Source of the DNA: Ulva prolifera
Lineage: Eukaryota > Chlorophyta > Ulvophyceae > Ulvales > Ulvaceae
DNA length: 64,000 nucleotides
Reading direction: 5' to 3'
Assembly: GCA_023078555.1 (NCBI GenBank)
Contig: CM041199.1
Location: 3,654,513 to 3,718,512, forward strand
This document shows positions 32,720-44,720 of this stretch, in pieces. The notes under the pieces were generated by a model. It searched no databases, was not told the DNA's origin, and saw nothing but the letters and a program-made list of their open reading frames with translations. Positions within the stretch are counted from its first letter, which is position 1, and every line of letters starts with the position of its first letter. The translations under genes and the position numbers were made by a program.

Positions 32720-35411
32720 ATGTCCGATGCTGTGGTGTGGGAGGTGTGGTTCAGTCGCAGATGCGGTGTCATGCCGGTCGTCCTTGTGCTGTGACTGTGA
32801 CAGGAGTAGCGCCACGGAAGCCCAATCTGGAGCGTCGCAGTTTCTCACACCACCGCTGATAATATTAGTGCGTAGTAATTGGGCTGGGCTGCCCCAGGGC
32901 GCTGTGTGATTGACTCAGCTGGCGCCTGCAGATCATCAACCATGGCCACTGTAGCTACAAGGCCAAAACAGACAGACAGAACTTCTGCCGGAACGAGTAC
33001 AATGTTTCCGGTCTCTGCAATCGCTCTTCGTGCCCGCTCGCCAACTCGAGGTACGCCACCATCAGAGAGGACAAAGGCCGAGTGTACCTCTATATCAAGA
33101 CGATCGAGCGAGCGCACACGCCCAAGAAGCTATGGCAGAAGATACGACTGAGTACGCTCCCTGAGTTGCAGCCGCGTTTCCCCGTCGCTGACGGACCGTC
33201 GCAGACTGTCTCGTCACGGGCTGTCTGTCAGCTGATGAAGGTCAGCACTCACAGACAGCTCTGGCAGCGTCAGCAGCTGCAGGTATAAATGCAACGAGCA
33301 CTCGCACTTCGCCCCTCGACTCTAGACAACCAGGCCCTGAGCCAAGATTCCAGCCATGGCTGGGCCATGCCGCACGGCCCTGGCCCTCCCACGTCCATCC
33401 CATGCTTCCATGGAAATGTACCCGCGCAGCAAGGAAGTGCCAGTGGAAACGTTCACAAGCACCACAGCACCCACGACCAGCACTCAGCGTTGTCAGGGAT
33501 GAACTTATCCAAAACTTCTCCCCACCTAGCCTCTGCCTGTGTCACAAGGACAAAGGCGACGAGGCGGACAGCACCACGTCCACACAGACAGTGTCTGCCT
33601 CTGTGTGCCCAGCCCAGCACCAGCCAGACACACACAAACACACCTGTGCCCGTGCAGGCAAGCAGTACATGAAGGCGCTACAGCAGGTGGACGAGCACCT
33701 CGCGCACTGGCCCAAGTTCCTCGTGCACAAGAACAAGCAGCGCTTGACCAAAATCACGCAGTACCTCATCCGCATGCGCAAGCTCGCCCTGAAGCCGCGC
33801 ACCAAGATCATCACCGAACCGACACGGTGCGGCCCCACGACCTCTCACCTCCGGACCCGCCCCTCTCTCGCCGGCCCGTTGGCCGAGCTGTGTCATACGG
33901 CATTGCGGCTCAGCGTATCACACACAGCCTCATCGCTCTGCCCCCGGGCCTGCAGCCATCAGGCCAGCCCTCGGCCGCTGTTCGCATGGAGCTAGGAAGC
34001 GTTGCTGCTGTGCCGGCGGTCACTGCGCTGCGCTGTGCTGCGCTGTGCTGTGCTGCGCTGTGCTGTGCTGTGCTGTGCTGTGCTGCGCTGTGCTGTGCTG
34101 TGCTGTGCTGTGCTGCCGCGGTGGTAGACGCGGCAAGCGTGACATCGGATATCAGACCAAGTTCAAGCGTTGGCGAGCAACTCCGACGCCACGTCGCCCC
34201 TCCGCCGCCGCGCACTGCCTCAGGCTACTGCTTGAGCTTCGGCCTAGGCCCGCTCCTTGGGTCCCAGTCCTAAAGTGCGGCTGGGAACCTCACTTACGCG
34301 GCCCAGCCTCCACAGAACTCTGCCGTGCCGATTTGTCCCGGATGTGCCGTCAATGACCCCGCCGTGCGCGCCCTCTCGTGCATCGCGCCGGCCTCACCCG
34401 GCGACAGCCGTCCATTGCAACACCGGTGCACGGCGGCACCGATGCACACAAGACACGGCGGCGCCGCTGACGGACCCCGCCGCACGCGCAGGTTGAAGAA
34501 GATGGAGGCGCGGCGCGAGGCCAAGGCGGAGAAGGCCGCGGACCTGACGGGGGCGATCGAGGCGGAGCTGATGACGCGCCTCAAGAGCGGCACATACGGC
34601 GACATCTACAACTTCCCGATGGCGCAGTACAACCGCGTCCTCGACTCGAGCAGCATGCCGGACGAGCAGGAGGCGGGAGCCGGCAAGGTGCCGCCGGAGC
34701 TGCTCGAGGGCGGCAGCGGTGAGGGCGAGGAGGAGGAGTACGACAGTGAGGTGCGAGGGCGGCGCTGCACGGCACTGCCACTCATTGTGAAATCCTGCTT
34801 CACACAGAGTTGTGGTCACCATGTTTGACGTAGTGTTTTTTCTTGTTTACGGCATCAGGCCGAGAGGGGGCATGCGGCGCCGTAGTAGGGCAGTGATGTG
34901 ATACCTACAGCGCCCGGTATCACTTGTTACTCAAGATATGTCACATTTGAGACTGTTGTGGCCTGGGGAGAGGCCGGGGCTGGGTGTTATTCAGAGCGGC
35001 TGCGGTGGTGTGGGGCCACATGCTACGGCAGGGTGTGGCGGCGTGCTGCGTGCTGTGACAACGTGCTATGTGCAGGACGAGGAGGAGATCGAGTACGTTG
35101 AGGACCTCGACGAGTCGGACGGGGAAGACATCGAGGACATCGCGGCGAAGCTCGGGCGGTGGGCAGGCCGCGACGCCGCGGACGGCAGCGAGAGCGGGGA
35201 TAGTGGCAGCGAGAGCGGCAGCGGGGAGAGTGACAGCGAGAGCGAGGGGGGCAGCGACGGGGGGGGCGAGGAGGGGGGCCGGGGGGCTACCAAGGCCGGG
35301 CGCGCGCCGAAGCGGCGGCGGCCGGGGGCGGCGGGGGCTGCGAAGAAGGGGCGGATGGAGGTGGAGATGGAGGAGGAGGTTGTGCGCGGGGGGGTGAGGC
35401 AGCGTGGGTGA
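32720..35411 (+). CDS. MAK16: MAK16, 60S ribosomal subunit biogenesis protein
   Basis: Five exons: 32720-32743, 32932-33151, 33658-33826, 34492-34750 and 35076-35411, 335 residues, all in phase. The first exon is only 24 nt and codes MSDAVVWE, matching the family start (M-x-DEVIWQ). Then come [20 protein letters not shown] and [20 protein letters not shown], giving the family Cys pattern, followed by [71 protein letters not shown] and [17 protein letters not shown]. The C-terminus is very acidic, then Arg/Lys-rich, as in other MAK16 proteins. It acts in the nucleolus in early assembly of the large ribosomal subunit (27S pre-rRNA processing, with RPF1 and others). It is closest by eye to plant forms. 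Intron 2 carries a family-A core and intron 3 a pentanucleotide repeat. Confidence 0.95.
33541..33576 (+). repeat. Family A core in MAK16 intron 2
   Basis: Reads GTCACAAGGACAAAGGCGAC and ends GGACAGCACCACG, a diverged copy of the 36-bp core of repeat family A. Confidence 0.6.
34024..34115 (+). repeat. CTGYG pentanucleotide microsatellite in MAK16 intron 3
   Basis: About 18 tandem 5-bp units of CTGTG or CTGCG. It lies wholly within the 34-kb intron of MAK16, before the exon at 34492. It generates an artificial Cys/Ala/Leu/Val frame. Confidence 0.95.
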
Positions 35412-36075
35412 GCGTGCTTACATATGCGGTGCACATAAGGGGGTTTTGCCGGTGCATGGATGATGGTCGCCGGCGGGGGGGATCCAGGCAAGCGGCACCA
35501 GCACGCAGCAGATGCTGCACTGGCGGTGCCCCGTGTGCGTCTGCGCGTTGACTCAACGTCGTTGAGGGCTGATGCAGCCTCTACCGACCAGTACCTTGGT
35601 GATACTACACCTGCAGCGTGTTATATGCAGCGGCCTGGGCCGGCCATGTAGACGACTGAATGACCCCGAAACCTAGTCATCCCCGGTGGCGTGAGCCATT
35701 GAGACGCACATCATGTGCCCTACCTGGGCAGATTCGCGTGAAATTGCTGTAATGTATGTACCCTGCTTGATGGAAGTGGAGCTTGCGCAGGGGCTGGTGC
35801 TTCCTTCGTTCTGACAGCTCCGAGAGTTGCACGCAAATCGCACGGACAGCTGCACATCAAGTCGACAAGAAGTCATGAACACAGGTTGCACGAATGGTTC
35901 CATGTGGGGTGGGTTGCAACGCCACGGGCATCGCACAAGCGCTGCGCACTCTGTGGTGACATTTGTGATTACATGTTTCCTTACATCAATTGGTGCTCCG
36001 CCCCTTCTTCACACCGGCCAGAAGCACTCTCTCTGAAGGTCTTCAGTCCAGGCAAGGCGACACGAGCCCCCTTCC
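35412..36075. other. Convergent intergenic gap
   Basis: Between the stop codons of MAK16 (+) and PRP40 (-). It presumably holds both 3' untranslated regions. No other feature seen. Confidence 0.5.
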
Positions 36076-39000
36076 TCACACCTCCCCCTCCTCCACGTCC
36101 ATGCCCTCCCCCCGGCGCCCCTCCTTCGCCCGGGCTGCCACCATCACAACATCATCATCGCCACGCATCACCACATCCTCCGCACCCCGCGCCGGCGCCT
36201 CATCGGCCGGTGCCCCGTCACCCCCTGCCGAGCCTGTGGCCACCGCAGCCTTGCGCGGGCTGCGCTCCGGGCTGCCCTCGTGCCGCGGCCGCTTCGCGTC
36301 GTGCGCGGCCTGCGCCGGGCTGCGCGGCGTCGAGCGCGCCTCCGCCGCGGCAGCGTCCCCGTCGGCCGCGTCGGCGGTGCCGCCGCGCGCGCTGCGCTTG
36401 CGCGAGTCGCCGTCGCGGTGGTGGTGGTCGCGCTCCGAGCGGTCGGGCCGCTCCGCGCGCTCCGGCCCGCGTCCGTCCGAGCGGTGGTGGTCCGACCGGT
36501 GCCGGTCCCGCCGGTCGCGCTTGTGCTTCTTGTCCTTCTGCCGCACCACCCACTCGTCCCACACCTGCGCACAAATACCCACATGCATGAGCTCCATACG
36601 TGCACTCACCACACTCCGTCCTGGCACACTGACCATGCATTGCCCATGTGTACCGGGAACAAAGCCAATGAGACTGCGTGTGGCCGACGGAAAGCCGGAA
36701 AGTTCTGCAGAAGTTGAGGAGTTGTGCGAAAGATGAGGGGACAGGCACTTGCAGCGGGCGCACCTGCTCTGCGTCGCGGGGATCCATGTCGCTGATGAGC
36801 GTGACGCCGTGCTCGAGCATCAGGCGGCGCGCCTCGGACCACGCCATCTCCGGGCGCACAAACTCGCTCACGCGCTTCATCTTGCGCGCGAGCTGGTGCT
36901 TCTTCTCGCGCCGCGTGTCGGACCCCGCACCGCCGCCGCCGCCGCCGCCGCCGCCTCCGCGGCGCTCGTTCTCCCGCGCCTCCTTCTCGCGCGCTCGCTC
37001 CAGCATCTCCTGGTGGCACAGCCGCAGACTCGAGTCGGCGACATCCCTGCGTGTGGGGAGGCGCGTGAGAGGGAATGGGGGGAGGGGTTCCCATCCGGCA
37101 GCTGCGCAGTCCCGCACGGGACGTCCGCGCACTGGGCCTCCAGATGTCGACCGCAACAGGACAGACCGAAAGTCCACGCACGCGAGCTCCACATGCTCGC
37201 AAAGATCACAGCCGCGAAAACCAGGCGATCGAACAAGGTGGACGGGAAAGTATTGCATAGTATCGCCATCAGAATATAGCACGCTACGGCATGCAGACAA
37301 AGAACGGAACAAAGGGGGGTGTGGGATGGGGGGGTGCGCACTTCAGGCGCTCCTGAATCTCCGGGGCCTCCAGCGCCGCGAGGAAGTCGCTCCACTCTGT
37401 GTCACTCTCCACAGTCACCCCCGCAGCACGCAGCGCGGCCTTCACCTTCACCTTGTCCTGCACACCCACCGCCTGCCACGTCACGATGCCGCGACTGCCG
37501 TCCGCGCGCCCGGCACCACACGCATGAGACGATTGCGCGCCCGTGGCGTGCGCGGCCAGGAAATGCGAGGGGTCCGGGCGCAGCCCAGAGGGGCGGCGGG
37601 GAGCACAGCATAGCACCGGAACGCTGCATGGCGTGGCTGCGCACCCGCCGACGTCTGCAATGCACAGCAGCCAGAGGCACCGCACGGCGCACGCGCCACA
37701 TCACGCCGCAGCGCGCCGCACAGTCCGGAGTCCCAGTGCGAAGGGCCCGGCAGCGCCCCCCACGGCAGCAGGCCAGAATAGAACACAGCACACAGGCAAG
37801 GCTCGCCATGTTTTTACCTCTCCCCCAGCACGCAGCGCGCAGCACGCAGCACACGCACCTTGAAGAAGGCCTCTTCGAGCTCGCACATGACGTCGGCGAA
37901 GAGCTCGCGCGGCCGCGACCCGGTCAGGTTGGTCTCCATGCAGAGGTGCTCGGGGTCCTTGCGGATGATGTCGCGGTAGCGGCGCCACTTCGTGCGCGGC
38001 TGCAGCAGCCCCTGCTCGCGGTGCTTGCGCAGCATGCTGCAGAACGCGTCGCGGTCTGCATGCACACGGACCCGGTCTGCCGCGGCTAGCGGGGTGTTTT
38101 CTTGCTCCCGGCAGGCGACAGCATGTACGAGCGCGCGTGTCGGGTGTTCGAGAAAACAAAAAGACCACGCTCGCGCTGCGCCTGCTCGGTGTGCGCCTCT
38201 ACAGACGTGTGCACGGCAACCTCCGCACAAGTAGAAGCCGCGTCGCACCAGCCATACCCCATCTGCCGCACATTACGCATACGCAAGATGCTGTGCGGAA
38301 CAGTAGAGCGATCGTTCGATGTGAATTGAACGGCCAACGACCAATGCGTGGCCACATCGTGGTACGACAGGGTTTGCGAGGCGACAGGGTTCGCTCGCAC
38401 GGCGCACATCGGACGTGGGCACCACGCACTGCGTTGCATCGCGCGTGGGTGTGCATGCATGTGTGATCACAGGCCCGGGCCGCACGCTTACGCTCCTTGC
38501 GCAGCCGCGCGCGGTCCTCCGTCTCCCAGGCCGCGTGCTCCGCGTCGATGAGCTGCTTGAGCACCTGCAGCCACACGCGCAGGCGCGCGGGAGGCGGGCA
38601 GGCCGCGAAGGCCGGCTCGTCCGCGAGCGTGCGCTCGATGGCCGCCCACCCGGCCGCGGCCGTCACGACGGCGTCCGGGCCGTCGCGCCGCGTCTCCAGC
38701 AGCTCCCGGAACTCCTTCATCTGCACCACGCGCCCCGCACGTCACGTCGGCACGGTCACGCTCCTCCGCATGCATGTCGGCATGGGACAAGCTGATCTGG
38801 ATCTAGCTCTTGGCTCATCCGCAGGCACACACTCACACCATGGTTCACGACCGCTACGATTAGGGGAACCCCCGCCGGCCAGCCTGCCTGTGGGCAAGGC
38901 GGCTCACGGTACGTCTGCCGGGCAAAGCCAGGGGCTCTCGTGTCACCCGGCCCAAGGACTCATTGCCCAGAAGCCAACATCCGGGTGGAGTCGCAGTTGA

Positions 39001-41035
39001 TTGTCACGCCTTGTGTGGATGCCGCTCATTGCTACATGTTGGTGGTTTGAGCAGGTGCTGTGCCATACAATGGCCCGAGATGTTGCATAGTAATACAGTG
39101 CCCAACAACCAAGAAGCACTGTGAGCAATCACAATCATGTACAGTTGATTCTCACAATTGGACACCCTGTCCGCTCTCAGCCATCACAGCACACCGCCCC
39201 ACAACCATGAGGCCCGACACCTGAGTGCATACCACAGGCCATGCGAGATAAATCCGAACCCAGGCTCATGAGGTATTATTATGAGTCATAATCCATCAAA
39301 GCATGCGGTACAGGTCAGGCATGCACACCCGGAGCTCCGTCGCGGCGCGTTCCTCCGCCTCGGCCGCGCGGCGCCGCTCCGCCTGCCACTCCCCGAACAC
39401 CGCCTGCCGCTGCGCCTCCGGCAGCGCCTCAAAGCGCGGGTCCTCAAAGAACAGCGCCTCGACCTTGGAGAAGCGCGCGCCCGCGAGCAGCGCGGCGCGG
39501 CCCTCCAGCATCGCCATGAACGCCTCGCGCCGCGCCGCCGCCGCCTCCTCCGCGGCCTTCGCGCTCGCGGCCCGCTGCTCTGCGATCTGCACGGCGCGGG
39601 GGGCGGCACTCAGTGGTTGCGATGTGTCTGCATCTGTTTTTGTGGTTGCGTTTGTTTGCGTCCTGATCAATCAGCACGGTGATTGTTGTCTGGCATGTTC
39701 TCATGAAATGACAGCCGCACAAGAGGCCGGCGGTACGGCGCAGTCTGCGTTGCCGTTCTGCGATGCGATCGCCCGTGCTCCCATGCGGTGTGTATGTGCT
39801 GGAGCGGCCGGGCGCAGTGTAGAAGAGACATATGCTAGGACAGAGCGACCCGGTTTGACACAGCGGCCTGGTGATGGGCATATGTATCAAAGGGGGACGG
39901 GGGTGGGGCCAAACAGACGTACAACAGGCGAGCGAGATTTGAGGGCGGAAGCCGGCGGGGGACGCACCCAGTCCTTGTAGCACGACGCGCGCTCGCCGTT
40001 CGACTTGAGCGCGTGGAAGCGCGGATCCCGCGCGGCCTCCATGCGTGCGGCGATCTTGTCCCACTTCCCCTCCGCCGGGGCCTGCAGCGCGCTCAGCATC
40101 GCCTTGAACGCCGCCTTCGCCTCGTCCTTCGTTGCATACATAAACTCCCCCGCAGCCCCCGCAGCCCCGGCGGCCGCGGCCGGCGCCGCTGCGGCGGGCC
40201 GCGGCCCCACCGCGGCCATCGGCGACGCCATTGCGGCCGGAGCCGCGGCCATGGGCGCCGCGGCAGCGGCCGCGGGCGCGCCGGTAATGGTTGCGCGGAT
40301 GCGCGCAGCCTCCGCACGGGCTGCGGCGAGCTCCGGGGGGACCTTCCACACCGACTTCCCCGCCGCCCGGTTGTGGTAATAGGACCGGCCATCAGGCGCT
40401 TTGTGCTCCTTCCACGCACAATCAGCGATGACCTTCGCCGCAGCTGCCTCTGCTTCCGCATCCGCCAGCGCCTTTGGCTTCTGCCACACTGACATCTTGG
40501 TGACCGCGTTGTAGTAGTACTTGCGGCCGTCTGGGGCTGTGTGTTCTGACCAGTCACACTTGACTGTGAGGCCACCCGGTCCCCCGCCGCCTGGTGCAGC
40601 AGCAGCCCCTGGAGCGCCAGCTGCTGGCCGAGCTGCTGCAGGCATACCTGCGATTGCAGCGCCAGCTGGCCTGTGCGGTGGTCGCCACATGCCTTGTGGT
40701 GGGTACATGCCTGCAGGAGGCATCATGCCATGTGGTGGCATGCCTTGCGGGGCATAGCCCTGCGGTGCCTGCCCGCCCATAGGCATTGAACCTGGAGGCG
40801 GTCGAAAATTAGACATAGGAAGTGAAGCAGGAGCGCCTGCGGGGGCTTGTCCTGGTGCGCTCATATGGGGCGCTCCTGGTCGAGGAGGGGAACCTTGTGC
40901 GCCTGGGAACGATGACGGTGCACTTTGAGGACCGCCTGGGACTCCTGCATGTATATGGATATTCATGTATAGCGCTGCTGGCCCATGTGGTCGGCAAGAC
41001 GGACGAAGCAACTGGGGCTGTCGCTGTGCGTGCAC
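36076..41035 (-). CDS. PRP40: Pre-mRNA-processing factor PRP40 (WW and FF domains)
   Basis: Seven exons traced: 39968-40944 (frame open to ATG 41035), 39329-39586, 38492-38720, 37859-38055, 37342-37457, 36764-37046 and 36076-36564, at least 849 residues, all in phase. The N-terminus is Pro/Gly/Met-rich. Two WW domains follow, CDWSEHTAPDGRKYYYNAVT with SVWQKP and CAWKEHKAPDGRSYYHNRAA with SVWKVP. FF-type segments come next: KDEAKAAFKAMLSAL..RFHAL, RREAFMAMLEGR..RFEALPE, MKEFRELLETRR and HRDAFCSMLRKHREQG..KWRRY. The tail is rich in Arg/Asp/Ser (RDRRDRHRSDHHRSD). PRP40 is a U1 snRNP protein that bridges the 5' splice site to branch-point factors (SF1/BBP) and contacts the RNA polymerase II tail. 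The exact start is unresolved: an acceptor ending ATGCAG at 40945 suggests an upstream exon, whereas the continuous frame offers ATG 41035. Confidence 0.9.
39061..39084 (-). repeat. Dispersed motif B in a PRP40 intron
   Basis: The reverse complement reads CATCTCGGGCCATTGTATGG then CA. It lies in the intron between the exons at 38720 and 39329. Confidence 0.65.
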
Positions 41036-44000
41036 CTCATTGTGCAGACTGCGACATCAGCTCGCAAACACTTGCGCTGAACATTGGTATGTTTGAAGCT
41101 TTGTACTATGGTGGTGATCTATCAGCAGGCGATACAGGCGAACAGCCCATGGATGGGGAAAACACACAGCGTAACGCCGGCGATCTCCAGGCTTCCGCGG
41201 ACATCTGAGCACTAGAGTAGAGCGAAATGCATCAATCAGTTGCAAATAACATGTTCACATACCCCAGTGTGGAGGGGCTTGTCCCGCCATTGCGCTTTGT
41301 GGCCGGCAGTTGCTTGCGAACGCCTCGATCCACTACTGTAAAGCGTCAAAGGCTCCCAGAAAACATGTGTAAGGGTCTGAGTCGACAGGGCTTGAACAAA
41401 TGAACGCGATGTCCGTTGCAAATCACAGATGCCTTGCACAGATAGAAGAGCACGCTCTCTGCTCCAGCGGTTGCTCGCGCCTGAACGCCCGAGTGCCTCG
41501 CAGGTAAAACTGTTATCACCCAAGCTAGTGAATTACGTCTGGGCAGACTCGGCGAGACTGCACCGAGGTGATCATCACGGAAGCACTGCTCATACTCGAC
41601 GTCGCGGGAAACCTAGCACTGGGCCCAGCTGGGTGCTTACAGCATGGATCGCCGACCGTTTGACCAACAGTGCTTTGGTCGCGGCATCGGAAATTGAATG
41701 TTCACAGCCTTGCATGGCGGCCTGGTGTAACGCTAGATGCAGTCCCTGGCGGGTCGTTGCCTCGGCACGACACGCCGCGACGCATTCGACAAAAAATGCA
41801 GGCTGTGACTCTCGCAGACACGCTGTTGCAGCTCACATTGGTGGTGTTATCGTTCGTGTCGGTCGTTTGCTCCACTGCCTTTCCGCCATTACACACACTG
41901 CATGCAGAGCTATGTCGAGTCTGCCTTCATCGCGAGAGGACAGCCCGGACGTATCAGCCAGTGACCGTATACACCTGCATACAGCTCAAAGGCGTGAAAA
42001 TGCTTACATGAAACAATCTGTATTCGATGGACGGCACTGCTCTGGTGGTACCTTACGTAGAAGGTCATGAAGTCAAGTGCCTGTGTGGGCACAGTTGTTG
42101 ATCGCCCATATTGCCAGACGTTATGGCAATGTGTCGGACCGATACTTTCCTCCACAATACTTTCGATGAATGAAGGGCGCTGGTAGGCTATGCAGTCTCA
42201 TGCACCCAAAGCATATTTACAGGAAGCCGATGTAAGTGCAAGTCATGCAGCACTGAAGCATGCGGCACGTCCTCTACCTGTCTATACTTCCATGACAGTT
42301 GATCGGAGCAAAGCATATGGCAGTGAGCATCATGGCCGTACCACCTGTTGTACAATGCAAGCACACTCTTGGTTTGGTTGCGCTCACATTGCTTCTGCCC
42401 AGATCCGAATCAATGCTCAGGAGAGATGTCAGGCCTGTACAGAAAAAGGCCTTGCTGCTTGTAGATGCGTTCTATGAAGCAGCCGAAGGCCTTGTGATCA
42501 GGCGAGCATTCTGCTCCATCTGCGATCTTCCCTTCATCAACAAGCACGATGTGAAAACTCCGAGATGAACAGACAATTGCTCCATGCAGCATCTCTTGGG
42601 CATCAAAAGTGACTCAAGCACGTTAGGGAACTGCTTTGGCCATCCGTCCTCAAGGCTATGTGCATCGTGCCTCATCCACAATGTTGACTCACCTCAAACT
42701 CTGCACCAGTGTCCTACACTTGGGTTGCACACGCCGCCAGGAAGGCTACTCCACAAGCATGCCTCCAGCATCTGCACCTATACCTGAGGAAGTAGCACTA
42801 CGCTGTCACACGGCTCAGGCCACCGCACCTGCTCCTGAAGACTTCATTCAACATCCTCACTCACACCACCGCCGGCCACTTTGACTGTGCCATTGTGGCA
42901 CTGCGCTCGATCCAAAGATTTCGAAGCCATCATTGTCCCTATTGACATGGCTACATCCCTTGACACACCACTGCACGTAATCCTGCTTCACAAGGTCCCG
43001 CATCGCAGCCTGCTCTCCACCATGAAGAACAAAAAACCCAATGAAGCAGACATAGCCATGTCCACACAGGCACTGATGCAGCCACCAAAAACATAACGAC
43101 CAACCACGCACGAAGGTCACAGTGGCCTGCGTTGTGGCAGGCCAGCAAGGGCTAGCACCCAGTGCTGCTCTCCTGACAGGAAGGCAAATGGAAGGTGAGT
43201 TCTCGGATACAGCTTGTGCCACCACAGCGAAAGTTCCCAGACGTTATCAGATACACATGCACGAACAAGTTCTGTCAGCTTGGGACAGTTCGCCGGTGCT
43301 GCGCTCAGGAAGATCATGGTCTGCAGAGCAAGCACATGTGGCCGTTGTGTATGCAGGCGCATTTAATCTCCACCTGCTGCAATCAAGCATAACATGAACA
43401 AAGGCCTGCATAGCTGACGTTCGTGTTCACAGGCCAGCACAGCAAGTGGTGCCAGTGCAGGAATCAGCAAGTCAGCTCAGGTACCGTCACAAGCCGCATC
43501 TCAACATCTCTAAGAATCATAGCCCCCACGCCACGGCGCCTGCACATGCACGTCTACCACCGGAGGGCCAGCGAAGACTCAACCAAGCAACCAATTGTTG
43601 CAAAACGGCCACTTGTTTTGCAACAACCACTACACCTAGACCCCCAGCATTGCAGGCTTTTTACAGGATAGCCCCTCCCCAGATCTAAGACCCCTATCAA
43701 CTGAGACACACACCTCGTGCCCCTCTCAATCCCGAAGCCCGGGATGTACCATTCCATTGGCAACCTCCTCCCCACACACTCAGCCCATAACGGCTTCCAT
43801 GGCGCACCCTCAGCCTCAGGTGTTCCATCACATCGGCTCCTGTAGCCCGATCCCCATCTGCATCAATCGTCCCAGATACCCCCTTCTCAAGCATGTTGTC
43901 AGACTACGACCGTTGCAGCACCACTGACTATGTGTGTGTCCGCTTTCAGCTCGCCAGCAGGGCTCCGGGGGCGTGCGCTGTTGGGTCATGGCACCGCGTC

Positions 44001-44720
44001 AGGCGGCACAGACATCAGTTGTGTAGCGGGAACGTGTGCACACATCACATGCGGTGCCCCTACAAGCCTGCAGACACCACTGAGGGTGCCGACGCCGAGC
44101 GCTCATGCATGCCCTCGCAGCGCGCTTGGCCGGGCCATCGCTGCAGCCTGGGCAGACCGCACCATGGCAACACTGGAAGCATATGGGATTCATCGTTGTT
44201 CTATTCCCATACTTCCTGCACTCATCTGCAGCAGATGGTGCCGGCGTTTTAGCAAACAGTCCTGCCATGAAACGGTCTGACCTAGTGTAGCTTGATCCCT
44301 CCCGTAAACATCCCCAGAGCCACCGAGCCGGGCCCCCTCCAAGCCCCCGCGTGCTCCCGAAACAGAGCCACCTGCGCCGATGTCCGCGGCTGTGCTGCGC
44401 ATGTGGGCGTGGCAACATGTCTGCCTGTGTCAACAAACAGGGCCGCGGCGGCTCCTCGTATGAAAGTGCTGGCGGCCCCAGGCTACACTAGCCCAGGCGC
44501 AGCTCTCGCAGCCGCACCGGCACCTCCCACCGCCGCCGATTCATGCTCGCAATCGCCGCGCGCTGGGAGCGCCGGGCCCCAGCCGCTGCCGCCTGTGGGG
44601 CGTTCGCACAGAGTCCCCCCCTCCACCACAGGCAGAGCTCGCTCGCGGTGTGTCGCGCTGCCAGGCATCGCCTCGCCTTGCCGTCCGTATTACAGGATCC
44701 GTGCAGGAGCGGTGGTGCGC
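41036..44720. other. 3.7-kb gap without a supported gene
   Basis: Frames of up to about 213 codons (41429-42070, +) are present. They lack motifs, splice continuity and composition typical of the recognised exons. The 327-codon plus frame from 44292 is antisense to the last exon of the minus-strand gene. The PRP40 first exon may lie between 41.0 and 41.3 kb. Confidence 0.4.

Noticed and set aside
33910..34356. Cys/Ala/Leu-rich and His/Ser/Gln-rich frames near 34 kb
   Set aside because: They are translations of the CTGYG microsatellite inside MAK16 intron 3.
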